This document shows positions 26,301 through 34,766 of a DNA stretch of 64,000 nucleotides, in pieces (position 1 is the stretch's first letter; every line of letters starts with the position of its first letter). The notes beneath the pieces are model-generated. The model was not told the origin of the DNA and ran no database searches. It saw only the letters and a program-made list of their open reading frames with translations. Origin of the DNA: an uncultured Prevotellaceae bacterium (GTDB lineage Bacteria; Bacteroidota; Bacteroidia; Bacteroidales; Bacteroidaceae); NCBI GenBank assembly GCA_902801375.1, contig CADCIB010000006.1, positions 62,001-126,000 of the forward strand, given 5' to 3'. A program made the position numbers and the translations under genes.

Positions 26301-26860
26301 TCGCCATCCTTGGGACAATACTGGTTGTAGGTGGGTTGGTAGACGTCGCCTTGGTCCCATTTCGTCATCAATAGCGGTGAAATGGCCGTGTGGTATTGCA
26401 CGTTTTTCGGGGCTGAGACACTCTCGCCAGATGCCGTGGAGCCAGAACCAATGGACACGGGCGTGGGTTTTGGCGTGGATTGCTGACTGGCAGAAGCCGA
26501 TGTTGCATCGAGGTGCTCGATGACATCAGCATAGCCTTGCAGCCAGGCACGCATATTGTCAGGGATGTTCTGCTCGTCGAAGCTGCCCTCGTCGGCATAG
26601 CCCAGGATGGCCTCAGTACGGTCGTCGCCCGATACAACGACGAAGCCGGCGCCTGCTTCCGCGTTGAAAATGTACAAGGGACTGGTGCTCGTGCTGTTGT
26701 TCCTGTTGGGGGCGCGGTAGGGAATGGCCTGGAGGGTCTTTCCTTTCTGACTCATGAATGCCTGCGCCATCTGGCGGGCTTCAGCTTGATCGATGGGGTT
26801 GGCCGCGGCCATTGCACATAGGGCCAGGAGCCATGCGGCAAGAAATGCTTTCTGTTTCAT
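23351..26860 (-). CDS. C10-family cysteine peptidase with long coiled coil and T9SS-like tail, 1169 aa
   Basis: Start taken at 26860 (signal peptide [20 protein letters not shown]); the longer frame upstream would run through the terminator and tRNA. The propeptide (~22-150) is followed by a C10 catalytic domain with C194 in '[13 protein letters not shown]' and H324 in '[25 protein letters not shown]'. Residues ~470-715 look like two or three beta-sandwich domains. Residues ~725-1100 are a long coiled coil rich in Gln, Leu, Glu and Ser ('[14 protein letters not shown]', '[22 protein letters not shown]'), rare in this protease family. The last ~60 residues ('[14 protein letters not shown]', '[15 protein letters not shown]') are a T9SS type A-like sorting tail. 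Expected to be surface-attached or secreted. Confidence 0.9.
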   Translation of the reverse strand: [1169 protein letters not shown]

Positions 26861-26888
26861 AAACATGAAATGAATGATAAATAGTGTG

Positions 26889-26896
26889 CAAAAATA
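26889..26896 (-). promoter_or_regulatory. -7 promoter element of the C10 peptidase gene
   Basis: Minus-strand TATTTTTG (26896-26889), 29 bp before the start. A TTTG lies at 26923-26920, 23 bp away, slightly further than ideal. Confidence 0.5.
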
Positions 26897-26993
26897 GGAA
26901 TTAAATTTGAAGGTAACAGCAAATATGCGGGAAAAGTGCGTTTTTGATGGAATTATTTCTGTTTTTCTTACATTCATCATGCCAATAAAGAAA

Positions 26994-27030
26994 AAAAGAG
27001 GAAGTCTGTTAGGGTCAGACTTCCTCTTTT
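26994..27030 (-). terminator. Terminator of tRNA-Gln
   Basis: Perfect stem of at least 13 bp, AAGAGGAAGTCTG (26996-27008) / CAGACTTCCTCTT (27016-27028), 7-nt loop, with an A-run on the left that becomes a T-run on the minus strand. Immediately downstream of the tRNA. Confidence 0.9.
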
Positions 27031-27034
27031 CCAG

Positions 27035-27105
27035 TTGTCCAAGGCGGATTCGAACCACCACAAACAGAACCAAAACCTGTTGTGCTACCATTACACCATT
27101 GGACA
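27035..27105 (-). tRNA. tRNA-Gln (anticodon TTG)
   Basis: 71 nt on the minus strand. Acceptor stem TGTCCAA/TTGGACA with discriminator A, D-arm GTG..AATGGTAG..CAC, anticodon stem ACAGG/TCTGT around loop TTTTGGT (anticodon TTG), T-arm with GGTTCGAATCC. CCA is not encoded. It has its own promoter and terminator. Confidence 0.93.
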
Positions 27106-27115
27106 ATCGCGGGTG

Positions 27116-27147
27116 CAAAGGTAGTGGTTTTTTACGCCACTACCAAA
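27116..27147 (-). promoter_or_regulatory. Promoter of tRNA-Gln (TTTG-N20-TACCTTTG)
   Basis: Minus-strand TTTG at 27147-27144 and TACCTTTG at 27123-27116, 20 bp apart, with the tRNA 5' end 11 bp beyond. This is one of the cleanest Bacteroidetes promoters in the window. Confidence 0.85.
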
Positions 27148-27186
27148 TATTTTTGCGGTTTTCTGCTTATTTCACGAAGAAAAGGT

Positions 27187-27210
27187 GTTGGTTCCGCTGC
27201 CTTCACCAAC
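27187..27210 (-). terminator. Possible terminator after tyrS
   Basis: Short inverted repeat GTTGGT/ACCAAC directly after the tyrS stop, followed on the minus strand by ACCTTTTCTT. Only 6 bp of stem. Confidence 0.4.
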
Positions 27211-28506
27211 TTATTTCACGGTCAAGAGGAAATAATTCTTCTTGCCTTTCTGCACCAGCAGGTACTTTCCGTCGATGAGGTCGTCGGAGGTCACGGGACG
27301 GTCGAAGGCAGCGAGTTTCTCCTTGTTGAGCGACACGCCACCGCCCTGCACCATCTTGCGCATCTCACCTTTCGAGGGGAAGACGGGTGCTGCCTGTGTG
27401 AAGATTTCCACGGCGGGTTGACCCAATACGTCTTTTTCAACGTCGAAATGAGGTACGCCATCGAACACATCGAGGAATGTCTGCTCGTCGAGTTTCTCCA
27501 GCGCTTCCTTCGTTGACTTGCCGAAGAGGATGCTTGAAGCCTCTATGGCCATGTCGAGAGCCTCCTGCGAGTGGACCATCACGGTCACTTCCTCGGCCAG
27601 ACGCTTCTGCAGGATGCGGCGGCCTGGGTCTTGCTTGTGCTCTTCGACGAGGGCGTCGATGACGTCTTTCTCCAGCGATGTGAAGATCTTGATGTAGCGC
27701 TCGGCATCGTCGTCGCTGACATTCAGCCAGAACTGATAGAAGCGATAAGGCGTGGTGCGCTTCGGGTCGAGCCAGATATTGCCCTGCTCGGTCTTGCCGA
27801 ACTTCTTGCCATCGGCCTTGGTGATGAGCGGGCAGGTCAGGGCGAAGGTCTCCACCTCGTTGCCCAGCGTGCGGCGGATGAGTTCTGTACCAGTAGTCAT
27901 GTTACCCCATTGGTCGTTTCCACCGAGTTGCAGTTTCACGCCTTTGTGCTGATAGAGCCACAAGAAGTCGTAGCCTTGCAGCAGCTGGTAGGTGAACTCG
28001 GTGAATGAAAGACCGTCGCGAGCGGTGCCGTTGAGGCGCTGCTGCACGCTGTCCTTGGCCATCATGTAGTTCACGGTGATGTGTTTGCCTACCTCGCGGG
28101 CGAAGTCGAGGAAAGTGAAGTCCTTCATCCAGTCGTAGTTATTCACCATCTCGGCGGCATTGGGTTCCTTCGATTCGAAGTCGAGGAATTTGGCAACTTG
28201 TGCCTTGATGCACTCTTGATTGTGGCGGAGAGTCTCGTCGTTGAGCAGGTTGCGCTCTTGGCTTTTCCCTGAGGGGTCGCCAATCATGCCTGTGGCACCG
28301 CCGACCAGGATGATAGGCTTGTGGCCACAACGCTGCAAATGGCGGAGCATCATGATGCCACACAGGTGTCCGATGTGCAATGAGTCGGCCGTCGGGTCGG
28401 TGCCGAGGTAAGCCGTTACCATTTCTTTCTGTAGGAGTTCTTCCGTTCCTGGCATCATCTGTGCCAGCATTCCGCGCCAGCGGAGCTCTTCAACAAAATT
28501 TTTCAT
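27211..28506 (-). CDS. tyrS: Tyrosyl-tRNA synthetase, 431 aa
   Basis: Class I synthetase that charges tRNA-Tyr. The HIGH motif appears as '[14 protein letters not shown]' and the KMSKS-type loop as '[14 protein letters not shown]'. The tyrosine pocket is seen in '[19 protein letters not shown]' and '[12 protein letters not shown]'. The C-terminal ~70 residues ('[16 protein letters not shown]') are the S4-like RNA-binding domain. Typical length. It follows yidD by 65 bp and closes the DUF4271-hemD-rnpA-yidD-tyrS group. Confidence 0.96.
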   Translation of the reverse strand: MKNFVEELRWRGMLAQMMPGTEELLQKEMVTAYLGTDPTADSLHIGHLCGIMMLRHLQRCGHKPIILVGGATGMIGDPSGKSQERNLLNDETLRHNQECIKAQVAKFLDFESKEPNAAEMVNNYDWMKDFTFLDFAREVGKHITVNYMMAKDSVQQRLNGTARDGLSFTEFTYQLLQGYDFLWLYQHKGVKLQLGGNDQWGNMTTGTELIRRTLGNEVETFALTCPLITKADGKKFGKTEQGNIWLDPKRTTPYRFYQFWLNVSDDDAERYIKIFTSLEKDVIDALVEEHKQDPGRRILQKRLAEEVTVMVHSQEALDMAIEASSILFGKSTKEALEKLDEQTFLDVFDGVPHFDVEKDVLGQPAVEIFTQAAPVFPSKGEMRKMVQGGGVSLNKEKLAAFDRPVTSDDLIDGKYLLVQKGKKNYFLLTVK

Positions 28507-28571
28507 ATTGTTCTATTCTGTGATTGTTCTGGGATTATTCTGTGATCCGTTGGAATACTTCGGGGGATTTC

Positions 28572-28823
28572 TCAAGGCACGGGGTCGTAGCCAGAGCCGC
28601 CCCAAGGATGGCATCTGAGGATGCGCCTGATGGCAAGCCAAAGACCTTTTATGGGACCGTGTTTCCGCAGGGCTTCCTTGGCATACTCCGAACAAGTGGG
28701 CGTAAACCGGCAAGAGGGCGGGGTGAAAGGTGAGATGCACCGCTGGTAGAAGAGAATGGGAATGAGCAACAGCCAGGTGATAGCCTGTCCGATGAGGTGC
28801 CCGATGGTCTTCAGCCTTATCAT
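28572..28823 (-). CDS. yidD: Membrane protein insertion efficiency factor YidD, 83 aa
   Basis: Small membrane-associated protein that assists YidC-dependent insertion. The family core is intact: '[57 protein letters not shown]' is seen in sequence order, with the three Cys of the family and 'GGSGYDPVP' at the end. The gene starts 4 bp after the rnpA stop, the conserved arrangement in most bacteria. Confidence 0.95.
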   Translation of the reverse strand: MIRLKTIGHLIGQAITWLLLIPILFYQRCISPFTPPSCRFTPTCSEYAKEALRKHGPIKGLWLAIRRILRCHPWGGSGYDPVP

Positions 28824-28827
28824 GGTT

Positions 28828-29232
28828 TTACTCAGCTTTGTCAGGAGTTTGCTCGGCCTTGCATAGTTCGCTCAGCCTTGTCAGGAGTTTTTTCAGTTTC
28901 TTTTCCACCTGACTGCTTTCGTGAAGTTTGTCGTCGAGCCAGACAAATGCGATGTCTGCGTGTTCGTTTTCGGACAAAAGGAGCAACTCTTTGTTCTGCC
29001 GGAAAGCCTCACGAATCTGTCTTTTCACACGGTTCCGGTCGACGGCATGCTTGAAATGCCGCTTGGGCACGCTCACGAGAATGCTTGCCGGCGGTTGGTC
29101 TTGCGCGCGATCTTTCTTTATATAGACGGCTCTGATGGGAAAGGCCACGATGCTCCTGCCTTCGTTGAAGAGCGTTCTGATGTCGGATAAGTATCTCAGT
29201 CGCTCACTCTTTCCCAGCGTGAGCGTTTTCAT
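28828..29232 (-). CDS. rnpA: Ribonuclease P protein component, 134 aa
   Basis: Protein subunit of RNase P, which matures tRNA 5' ends. The RNR motif region reads '[18 protein letters not shown]', preceded by '[10 protein letters not shown]'; the N-terminus '[23 protein letters not shown]' is typical. It overlaps the hemD stop by 4 bp and precedes yidD. The C-terminus is extended by a charged tail. Confidence 0.95.
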   Translation of the reverse strand: MKTLTLGKSERLRYLSDIRTLFNEGRSIVAFPIRAVYIKKDRAQDQPPASILVSVPKRHFKHAVDRNRVKRQIREAFRQNKELLLLSENEHADIAFVWLDDKLHESSQVEKKLKKLLTRLSELCKAEQTPDKAE

Positions 29233-29978
29233 GAATCCGTGCTTTTGGAAAGATAAGCCTTCAGGGCGCCTGTCATGGAGGGGTATTCTTTCGACGGTGC
29301 CTCGATGGCAATTTTCAGTCCAGCCTCATGGGCGGCTTTGGCTGTCGACGGTCCGAAAGTGGCCACGATGACATCGTTGCGCTCATCGCCGAAGGTTTTC
29401 TTGAAAGCATTGATTCCCGCAGGGCTGAAAAACAGACACATGTCGTAGTCGAAAGCCTCTTTTTCTTCTTCTGTGAAGTCATTGCTCACGGTGCGGTACA
29501 TCACGCATTCCGTATGGTTCAGTTTCTTGGCGTCGAGCATTTCCTTAATACTGCCGTCGTGGACGCTGCTCATCGGCACAAGATACTTCTCGCTCTTGTG
29601 CTTCACCATTGTCGGGATGAGGTCGTTCACCTTTCCTGTGGTGCCGAAGAACACCTTGCGCTTGCGATACTGCACATACTTCTGGATGTAGAGGGCAATT
29701 TGCTCTGTGACGCAGAAGTATTTCATGTTTTCGGAGATGGCCAGTCGCATTTCCTTCATCAAGTTGAAGTAGTTGTCGATGGCATGGCGCGAGGTGAACA
29801 CTACGGCGGTGTGGCCTGTCAGACTAACTTTCTGCTGGCGAAACTCTTTTGAGCTGAGTCCTTCCACTTTGATGAATGGGCGGAACACCAATTCCACTCC
29901 AAATTCAGCGGCTATGTCGTAATAGGGCGACTTCTCACTCGTCGGCTTGGGCTGCGAAACAAGTATTTTCTTAACCAT
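29229..29978 (-). CDS. hemD: Uroporphyrinogen-III synthase, 249 aa
   Basis: Cyclises hydroxymethylbilane to uroporphyrinogen III. It has two alternating Rossmann-like domains: 'KKILVSQPKPTSEKSPYYDIA' with 'VVFTSRHAIDNYF', then 'FGTTGKVNDLIP', 'LDAKKLNHTECVMYRTVSNDF' and 'CLFFSPAGINAFKKTF', 'VIVATFGPSTAKAAHEAGL'. The family is poorly conserved, but these blocks and the position between DUF4271 and rnpA support the call. The last 4 bp overlap rnpA. Confidence 0.88.
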   Translation of the reverse strand: MVKKILVSQPKPTSEKSPYYDIAAEFGVELVFRPFIKVEGLSSKEFRQQKVSLTGHTAVVFTSRHAIDNYFNLMKEMRLAISENMKYFCVTEQIALYIQKYVQYRKRKVFFGTTGKVNDLIPTMVKHKSEKYLVPMSSVHDGSIKEMLDAKKLNHTECVMYRTVSNDFTEEEKEAFDYDMCLFFSPAGINAFKKTFGDERNDVIVATFGPSTAKAAHEAGLKIAIEAPSKEYPSMTGALKAYLSKSTDS

Positions 29979-29987
29979 GGAAATGTC

Positions 29988-31061
29988 CTAATATTTTATC
30001 TTCAAATAGTCAACTACTGATACCAAAACACCCGCAAGCGAAAGCAATGGTACGATTTCGAGGGCGCAAAAGTACAAAATTATTTGCAAAGGGATGGTAT
30101 TATGCCTGAAAAATATAACAAAACATTTGTAAAATGAAGATATTTTCACTAAAATTAGTAATATTATTACACAAATCATGGTAGTTTGCATGGGCAAGTT
30201 GAAGTAGCAGCGCAGCATGACAATGGGGAACAAGGCTATGCCCATCATGGATACGGTGAACAGTTGCGACTTAAACCACAACTCATTTTTTTTCTTGTCG
30301 AAAAACACCATGTTGACCATTTCATAGAGCAAGGCTTTCAACAGGTAGTAGGCGATGAAACATCCCGTAAAGATGGCCACCAGTTGGTATTGTGATTGCA
30401 GGATGAATGTGTTGGCGACGTTCTCCAAGGTGTAGAAGAATACGAGTAATGCCAACAACAGACAGGTCTGTGCGACGAGGAAGAGCTGGAACCGGAACTC
30501 GCCAGTAGTCTCAGTCATGATTTGCGCGTCTTCGTTATGGTGCACATAGAAGAAGTCTTTGGCTTGGCGGGCAATGAAGGCCATGCTTCGAGAGAAGGCC
30601 AGCACAGTGATGACGAAACAGACCAAAAGCAGGCTGGTGATGACATCATCGTTGCGCGAGGTGTAGGGCTTCGGGTCGCCGGCCACACCATAGCGTCCCC
30701 CGCCCACCTCTTCTCTCAACAGCGAGTCATTGGCAAAAAAATGTTCCTTATAGTAAAGCGGTATGATCACCTCGTCCTTGTAGCTTTTCCCTTTGTCGTG
30801 GCCCGGCAGGTGCAGCGTGTCGGGACGTTCGCTCAGATGCGTGTTCTCGGGATGGAAGTTGGCTTGGATGGCGGAGTCTTGCTGCGCCGGTGTGGCATCG
30901 GCGGGCAATTGGCGGAGCACCTGATAGGGGGTGAGCTTCTTCTGTGTCGGCATAGGTTTGCTGACGACGGAAGGGGTTTCTTCCGTCGTCAGTTCATCTG
31001 TTGCCGATGTTTCCACTACCGGTTGTGCATGGTGCAAAGTGTCTTGCTGCAAGAGCGACAT
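29988..31061 (-). CDS. DUF4271 membrane protein, 357 aa
   Basis: The N-terminal ~135 residues are Pro/Thr/Gln-rich and probably disordered. From about residue 140 there are six or seven hydrophobic helices ('VITSLLLVCFVITVLAFS', 'LFLVAQTCLLLALLVFFY', 'LVAIFTGCFIAYYLLKALLYEMVN'), ending in 'EIVPLLSLAGVLVSVVDYLKIKY'. This is the DUF4271 family, fixed next to hemD in Bacteroidales. Function unknown. It sits 22 bp after the metK stop and 9 bp before hemD. Confidence 0.85.
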   Translation of the reverse strand: MSLLQQDTLHHAQPVVETSATDELTTEETPSVVSKPMPTQKKLTPYQVLRQLPADATPAQQDSAIQANFHPENTHLSERPDTLHLPGHDKGKSYKDEVIIPLYYKEHFFANDSLLREEVGGGRYGVAGDPKPYTSRNDDVITSLLLVCFVITVLAFSRSMAFIARQAKDFFYVHHNEDAQIMTETTGEFRFQLFLVAQTCLLLALLVFFYTLENVANTFILQSQYQLVAIFTGCFIAYYLLKALLYEMVNMVFFDKKKNELWFKSQLFTVSMMGIALFPIVMLRCYFNLPMQTTMICVIILLILVKISSFYKCFVIFFRHNTIPLQIILYFCALEIVPLLSLAGVLVSVVDYLKIKY

Positions 31062-31083
31062 CCTGACTCTTTATTTCTAACAG

Positions 31084-32379
31084 TTAATTCCTGATTCCAA
31101 ATTTTCTCTGGATGTCGTCCACACGGTCGAGTTTCTCCCAGGTGAAGAGTTCCACGTCGATGGTCTTCTCTTCGTGATAGCGGCTGGTGAATGTCTTTTT
31201 CACCACTTCGTTCTTTCTCCCCATGTGCCCATAGGCTGCGGTCTCGGCAAACATAGGCTGGCGCAGTTTCAAGGTGCGCTCGATGGCTTTCGGGCACAGG
31301 TCGAAGAGTTCGCCGATGACTTTTGCAATCTCTCCGTCGGTCATGTTCACGTGGCTCTTGCCGAAAGTGTTCACGTAGATATTCAAGGGTTTGGCTATGC
31401 CGATAGCATAGCTGATCTGCACCAACATCTCGTCGCTGACACCAGCGGCAACCATGTTTTTCGCGATGTAGCGAGCTGCATAGGCTGCCGAACGGTCCAC
31501 CTTGCTCGAGTCTTTGCCCGAGAAGGCTCCTCCGCCGTGTGCGCCTTTACCGCCATAGGTGTCTACAATGATTTTCCGACCTGTCAGTCCGGTATCGCCA
31601 TGAGGACCGCCGATGACGAATTTCCCCGTGGGGTTCACCAGATACTTGATGTCGTTGTTGAAGAGGGCAAGCACCTTCTCAGAGTGGATCTGAGCCTTGA
31701 CACGTGGGATGAGGATGTGGATGACATCCTCGCGGATGCGATGCAGCATCATCTTGTCGGCTTCGTCCTGACTGCCTCCAGCCTCTTTGGCACTGATGAA
31801 GTCGTCGTGCTGTGTCGACACAACGATGGTGTGGATTCGCTGGGGGATGCCCTCGTCGCTGTATTCCACCGTCACCTGACTCTTGGAGTCGGGGCGCAGA
31901 TAGGTCATCTCACGTCCTTCCTTTCGGATGTCGGCCAATGTGCGCATGAGCAAATGGGCCAGGTCGAGCGTCACGGGCATGTAGTTCTCGGTCTCGTTCA
32001 CGGCGTAGCCGAACATCATACCTTGGTCGCCGGCACCCTGTTCCTCCTCATTGGCGCGGTCTACACCGCGGTTGATGTCGTCGCTCTGCTCGTGGATGGC
32101 ACTCACTACGCCGCAGGAGTCGCCGTCGAACTGATACTCGCTCTTGGTGTAGCCGATGCGGTTGATGGCCTTGCGGGCCAGCGTCTGCAGGTCTACATAC
32201 TCTTCGCTCTTCACCTCACCGGCAATGATGACTTGTCCTGTCGTCACCAAAGTCTCCACAGCCACGCGGGCATGCGGGTCGTAGGCTAACAGTTGGTCCA
32301 GGATGGTGTCTGAAATCTGGTCGGCCACTTTGTCGGGATGGCCTTCTGATACTGATTCTGATGAAAACAAATATGCCAT
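31084..32379 (-). CDS. metK: S-adenosylmethionine synthetase, 431 aa
   Basis: Makes SAM from Met and ATP. Starts 'YLFSSESVSEGHPDKVADQISD'; it contains 'EEQGAGDQGMMFGYA' (methionine-binding loop) and the P-loop 'GGGAFSGKDSSKVDRSAAY'. It is longer than the usual ~385-400 aa because of the insertion around 'YLRPDSKSQVTVEYSDEGIPQRIHTIVVSTQHDDFIS', seen in the Bacteroidetes form. It is first in the run to DUF4271-hemD-rnpA. A -7 promoter element lies just upstream. Confidence 0.96.
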   Translation of the reverse strand: MAYLFSSESVSEGHPDKVADQISDTILDQLLAYDPHARVAVETLVTTGQVIIAGEVKSEEYVDLQTLARKAINRIGYTKSEYQFDGDSCGVVSAIHEQSDDINRGVDRANEEEQGAGDQGMMFGYAVNETENYMPVTLDLAHLLMRTLADIRKEGREMTYLRPDSKSQVTVEYSDEGIPQRIHTIVVSTQHDDFISAKEAGGSQDEADKMMLHRIREDVIHILIPRVKAQIHSEKVLALFNNDIKYLVNPTGKFVIGGPHGDTGLTGRKIIVDTYGGKGAHGGGAFSGKDSSKVDRSAAYAARYIAKNMVAAGVSDEMLVQISYAIGIAKPLNIYVNTFGKSHVNMTDGEIAKVIGELFDLCPKAIERTLKLRQPMFAETAAYGHMGRKNEVVKKTFTSRYHEEKTIDVELFTWEKLDRVDDIQRKFGIRN

Positions 32380-32404
32380 ATTCTATTACTCTTATTTGGG
32401 GGTG

Positions 32405-32412
32405 CAAAGGTA
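32405..32412 (-). promoter_or_regulatory. -7 promoter element of metK
   Basis: Minus-strand TACCTTTG (32412-32405), 26 bp before the start codon. No TTTG at the right distance. Confidence 0.55.
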
Positions 32413-32512
32413 ATGGTTTTTCTACAAATATGTACCACTTTATGGCATATTTTATTCTTATTTAGCTTTTTATGTAAGAAGGGATAAGCAAGAGGAAAAC
32501 ATCATGGTTTTC

Positions 32513-33526
32513 TTAGCGTGTACGATGGCGGGTGACGACATAGATGATGACGGGTGCACCGATGAGGGGAGTAACGGCATTCAGAGGGATGACTCCTGCA
32601 TCGCCGGGCAGCACGCAGACGATGTTGCATACCAAGGCAATGACGGCTCCTGTGAGCAGTGTGGCGGGCATGAGCACGCGGTGGTTGTCGGTCGTCAGCA
32701 GCATGCGGGCAATATGCGGAACGGCCAGACCGATGAAGGCCACGGGACCGCAGAAGGCGGTGGTGATGGCGGTGAGCAAACCGGTCAGGAATAGCAGGTA
32801 GTTGCGCACACGTTGGAGGTTGATGCCGAGGTTCTCGGCATATTGCTCGCCCAGAAGCAGGGCATTGAGGGGCTTGATCAAAAGCAGTGAAAGCCCTAAG
32901 GCTGCTACAGAGATAGCGGCGAAAGCAGGCATCTGCTCCATCGTCACGCCGCCGAAGTTGCCCAATCCCCATATCATGTAGCTTTGCACCCCTTGTTCCG
33001 TCGCGAAGAAATTGAGCAGGGAGATGGCGCTGTTGGCCAAATAGCCAATCATGATGCCGATGATGAGCAGCATCACGGGATTGCGCACCACCGTAGAGAA
33101 TAGCAGGATGATGGACATTACGAGCATGGCACCGACGAAAGCAGCTACCAGTACGGCCACGAAACCCGTCAGCGAAAAGGCTCCTGCCGAGATGCTGCCG
33201 CCCATGAGCAGCATCACCAATGCCACGCCAAGCGATGCTCCGCTGTTGATGCCGAAGATGCTCGGACCTGCCAGCGGATTGCGGAACGCTGTCTGCAGCA
33301 TCAGACCACTGACGGCCAGGGAGGCTCCGCAGAGCATGGCAGTGATGGCCTGTGGCAGGCGGCTTTTCAGCACGATGTAGCCCCACGAGGGCCGTGCCGC
33401 CTCATGACCCATAAGAATGCTGACCACATCGCCTGAGGGGATGCGGACGGCGCCCATGAAGAGGCTCAGCGCGAAAAGCGCGAGCAGCAGGAGGGTCATG
33501 GTTGGGAAAAAGGTCTTTTTCTGCAT
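32513..33526 (-). CDS. btuC: FecCD/BtuC-family ABC transporter permease, 337 aa
   Basis: Inner-membrane permease with about ten helices: 'RLPQAITAMLCGASLAVSGLMLQTAFRNPLAGPSIFGINSGASLGVAL' is the standard family block, with 'FCGPVAFIGLAVPHIARMLL' facing the ATPase. Iron-siderophore and cobalamin permeases look alike; location behind btuB, btuG and btuF under a cobalamin riboswitch points to vitamin B12. The ATPase (BtuD) that should complete the transporter is not next to it; metK follows instead. Confidence 0.88.
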   Translation of the reverse strand: MQKKTFFPTMTLLLLALFALSLFMGAVRIPSGDVVSILMGHEAARPSWGYIVLKSRLPQAITAMLCGASLAVSGLMLQTAFRNPLAGPSIFGINSGASLGVALVMLLMGGSISAGAFSLTGFVAVLVAAFVGAMLVMSIILLFSTVVRNPVMLLIIGIMIGYLANSAISLLNFFATEQGVQSYMIWGLGNFGGVTMEQMPAFAAISVAALGLSLLLIKPLNALLLGEQYAENLGINLQRVRNYLLFLTGLLTAITTAFCGPVAFIGLAVPHIARMLLTTDNHRVLMPATLLTGAVIALVCNIVCVLPGDAGVIPLNAVTPLIGAPVIIYVVTRHRTR

Positions 33527-33572
33527 GGCGTTGGCCGTTTTTGCGTTCTGTAAGTCGTTGTTTTACAGCGAC

Positions 33573-34685
33573 CTACTTGACTGGCAGGAAATAGCGGGGC
33601 TCTCCCAGTCCGAGTTCGGGATGGGCGATGGTGATGAAGTCGCGCAGGAGGAGGTTCGGGTGGAATGGCGTTTCCTCGTAGAAGGTTGTCGTGGCGGTGT
33701 TGCAGCCGTAGCTGCTCCGCTGTCGGAAAGCTTTGAACTGGCTATATCCGTTGTTCTCGGAGAGCAAAGCACTGTACGTGATGGGCTTGGGCGCATTGTA
33801 GCGGAAAAGCCAGATGTCGGCCCCGCCCGCCTTCTCGAGAATAGTCTCGAAGGGCAAAGGCAGGCTTCCGCTCTCCTGAGTGTCGGCCCATGCGTAGCGG
33901 ATGTTGGCATCCTGGATGATTCTTCCCACCGTGCCGTTGCCTGCCGGGACGTACCATACAGAACCTGTCTGCTTGTCCATCAGCACTGAGGGCTGCGTTT
34001 TGGCAGTCTTGGCTAATTCCTTCAGCCGCAAATAGTCGGCCTCAACAACTTGGAACAAGCTGTCGGCTTCCTGCTCGGCTCCGAAGAGCATGCCATAGAA
34101 TTTCACCCATTCAGCACGGCCTAAGGCAGAGGTTTCCATATAGTCGGCCATCTCGATGATGGGCACGTCGAGCTCTTCGATACGCCCGTAGCCACCGCTG
34201 TTCTGGAATGGCGAGAGGCAGATGGCATCAGGTTCGAGATCGATAATCTTCTCCAAGGTGGGAGCCAGTCCCGACCCGCAGTCGGCTATCGTTCCTTTCC
34301 GGCAACCCTCCTGCACGAAGGGGATGTTGACATATTGCACGTCGCACACGCCACCGATGATGTCACGACGGCCCAATCGGTCGATGAGGCCGCAGAGCAC
34401 GCTGGTGCCGACCACAGCACGCTGAAGAGGTACATGGACGATGGTAGCCCCTTTTCCGTCTCCCCCAGGGGGGACTAAAACATACCTGTGCAACGTCTTC
34501 CCTTGATTCCACGGGTCTTTCAGGCACACCTCGGTATAGCCATCGTGGCGTACGATGGTGAGGTTCTTGGCGTATTTTAGGTGCAGGGTGTCACCCTCGT
34601 CGTGGGTGGAAGCCTGATGGCCCCCACCACACGACGAGAGCAACACGACCAAGGCTACGAGCGCTACCCATGCGCTACAATGCAT
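33573..34685 (-). CDS. btuF: Periplasmic cobalamin-binding lipoprotein (BtuF-like), 370 aa
   Basis: ABC-transporter substrate-binding protein of the helical-backbone class III fold: 'NLTIVRHDGYTEVCLKDPW', 'RAVVGTSVLCGLIDRLGRRDIIGGV', 'IIDLEPDAICLSP' and 'ELDVPIIEMADYMETS'. The start chosen is the ATG at 34685, giving a compact lipoprotein signal (VALVALVVLLSSC); the longer frame to 34754 adds 23 residues encoded by a CACCTTCGCACCCTCG-type repeat and would put the lipobox too far in. Delivers cobalamin to BtuC in the periplasm, inferred from the operon. Confidence 0.85.
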   Translation of the reverse strand: MHCSAWVALVALVVLLSSCGGGHQASTHDEGDTLHLKYAKNLTIVRHDGYTEVCLKDPWNQGKTLHRYVLVPPGGDGKGATIVHVPLQRAVVGTSVLCGLIDRLGRRDIIGGVCDVQYVNIPFVQEGCRKGTIADCGSGLAPTLEKIIDLEPDAICLSPFQNSGGYGRIEELDVPIIEMADYMETSALGRAEWVKFYGMLFGAEQEADSLFQVVEADYLRLKELAKTAKTQPSVLMDKQTGSVWYVPAGNGTVGRIIQDANIRYAWADTQESGSLPLPFETILEKAGGADIWLFRYNAPKPITYSALLSENNGYSQFKAFRQRSSYGCNTATTTFYEETPFHPNLLLRDFITIAHPELGLGEPRYFLPVK

Positions 34686-34686
34686 T

Positions 34687-34740
34687 GCTCGCACCTTCGC
34701 ACCCTCGCGCCCTTGCACCTTCGATATCCCTTGCACCTCC
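34687..34740. repeat. Short degenerate repeat (CACCTTCG / CACCCTCG) ahead of btuF
   Basis: GCACCTTCGCACCCTCGCG followed by CCCTTGCACCTTCG and CCTTGCACCTCC: four or five degenerate 9-10 bp units between btuG and btuF, read through by the longer btuF frame. Confidence 0.6.
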
Positions 34741-34766
34741 AAGAATCTTCTCATCGCCAGAAAGGA

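Noticed and set aside
26861-27118. N-terminal extension of the C10 peptidase frame
   Set aside because: It would translate through a perfect terminator and the tRNA-Gln gene; a signal peptide begins at 26860.
31174-32289. 371-codon plus-strand frame opposite metK
   Set aside because: Antisense to a clear SAM synthetase.
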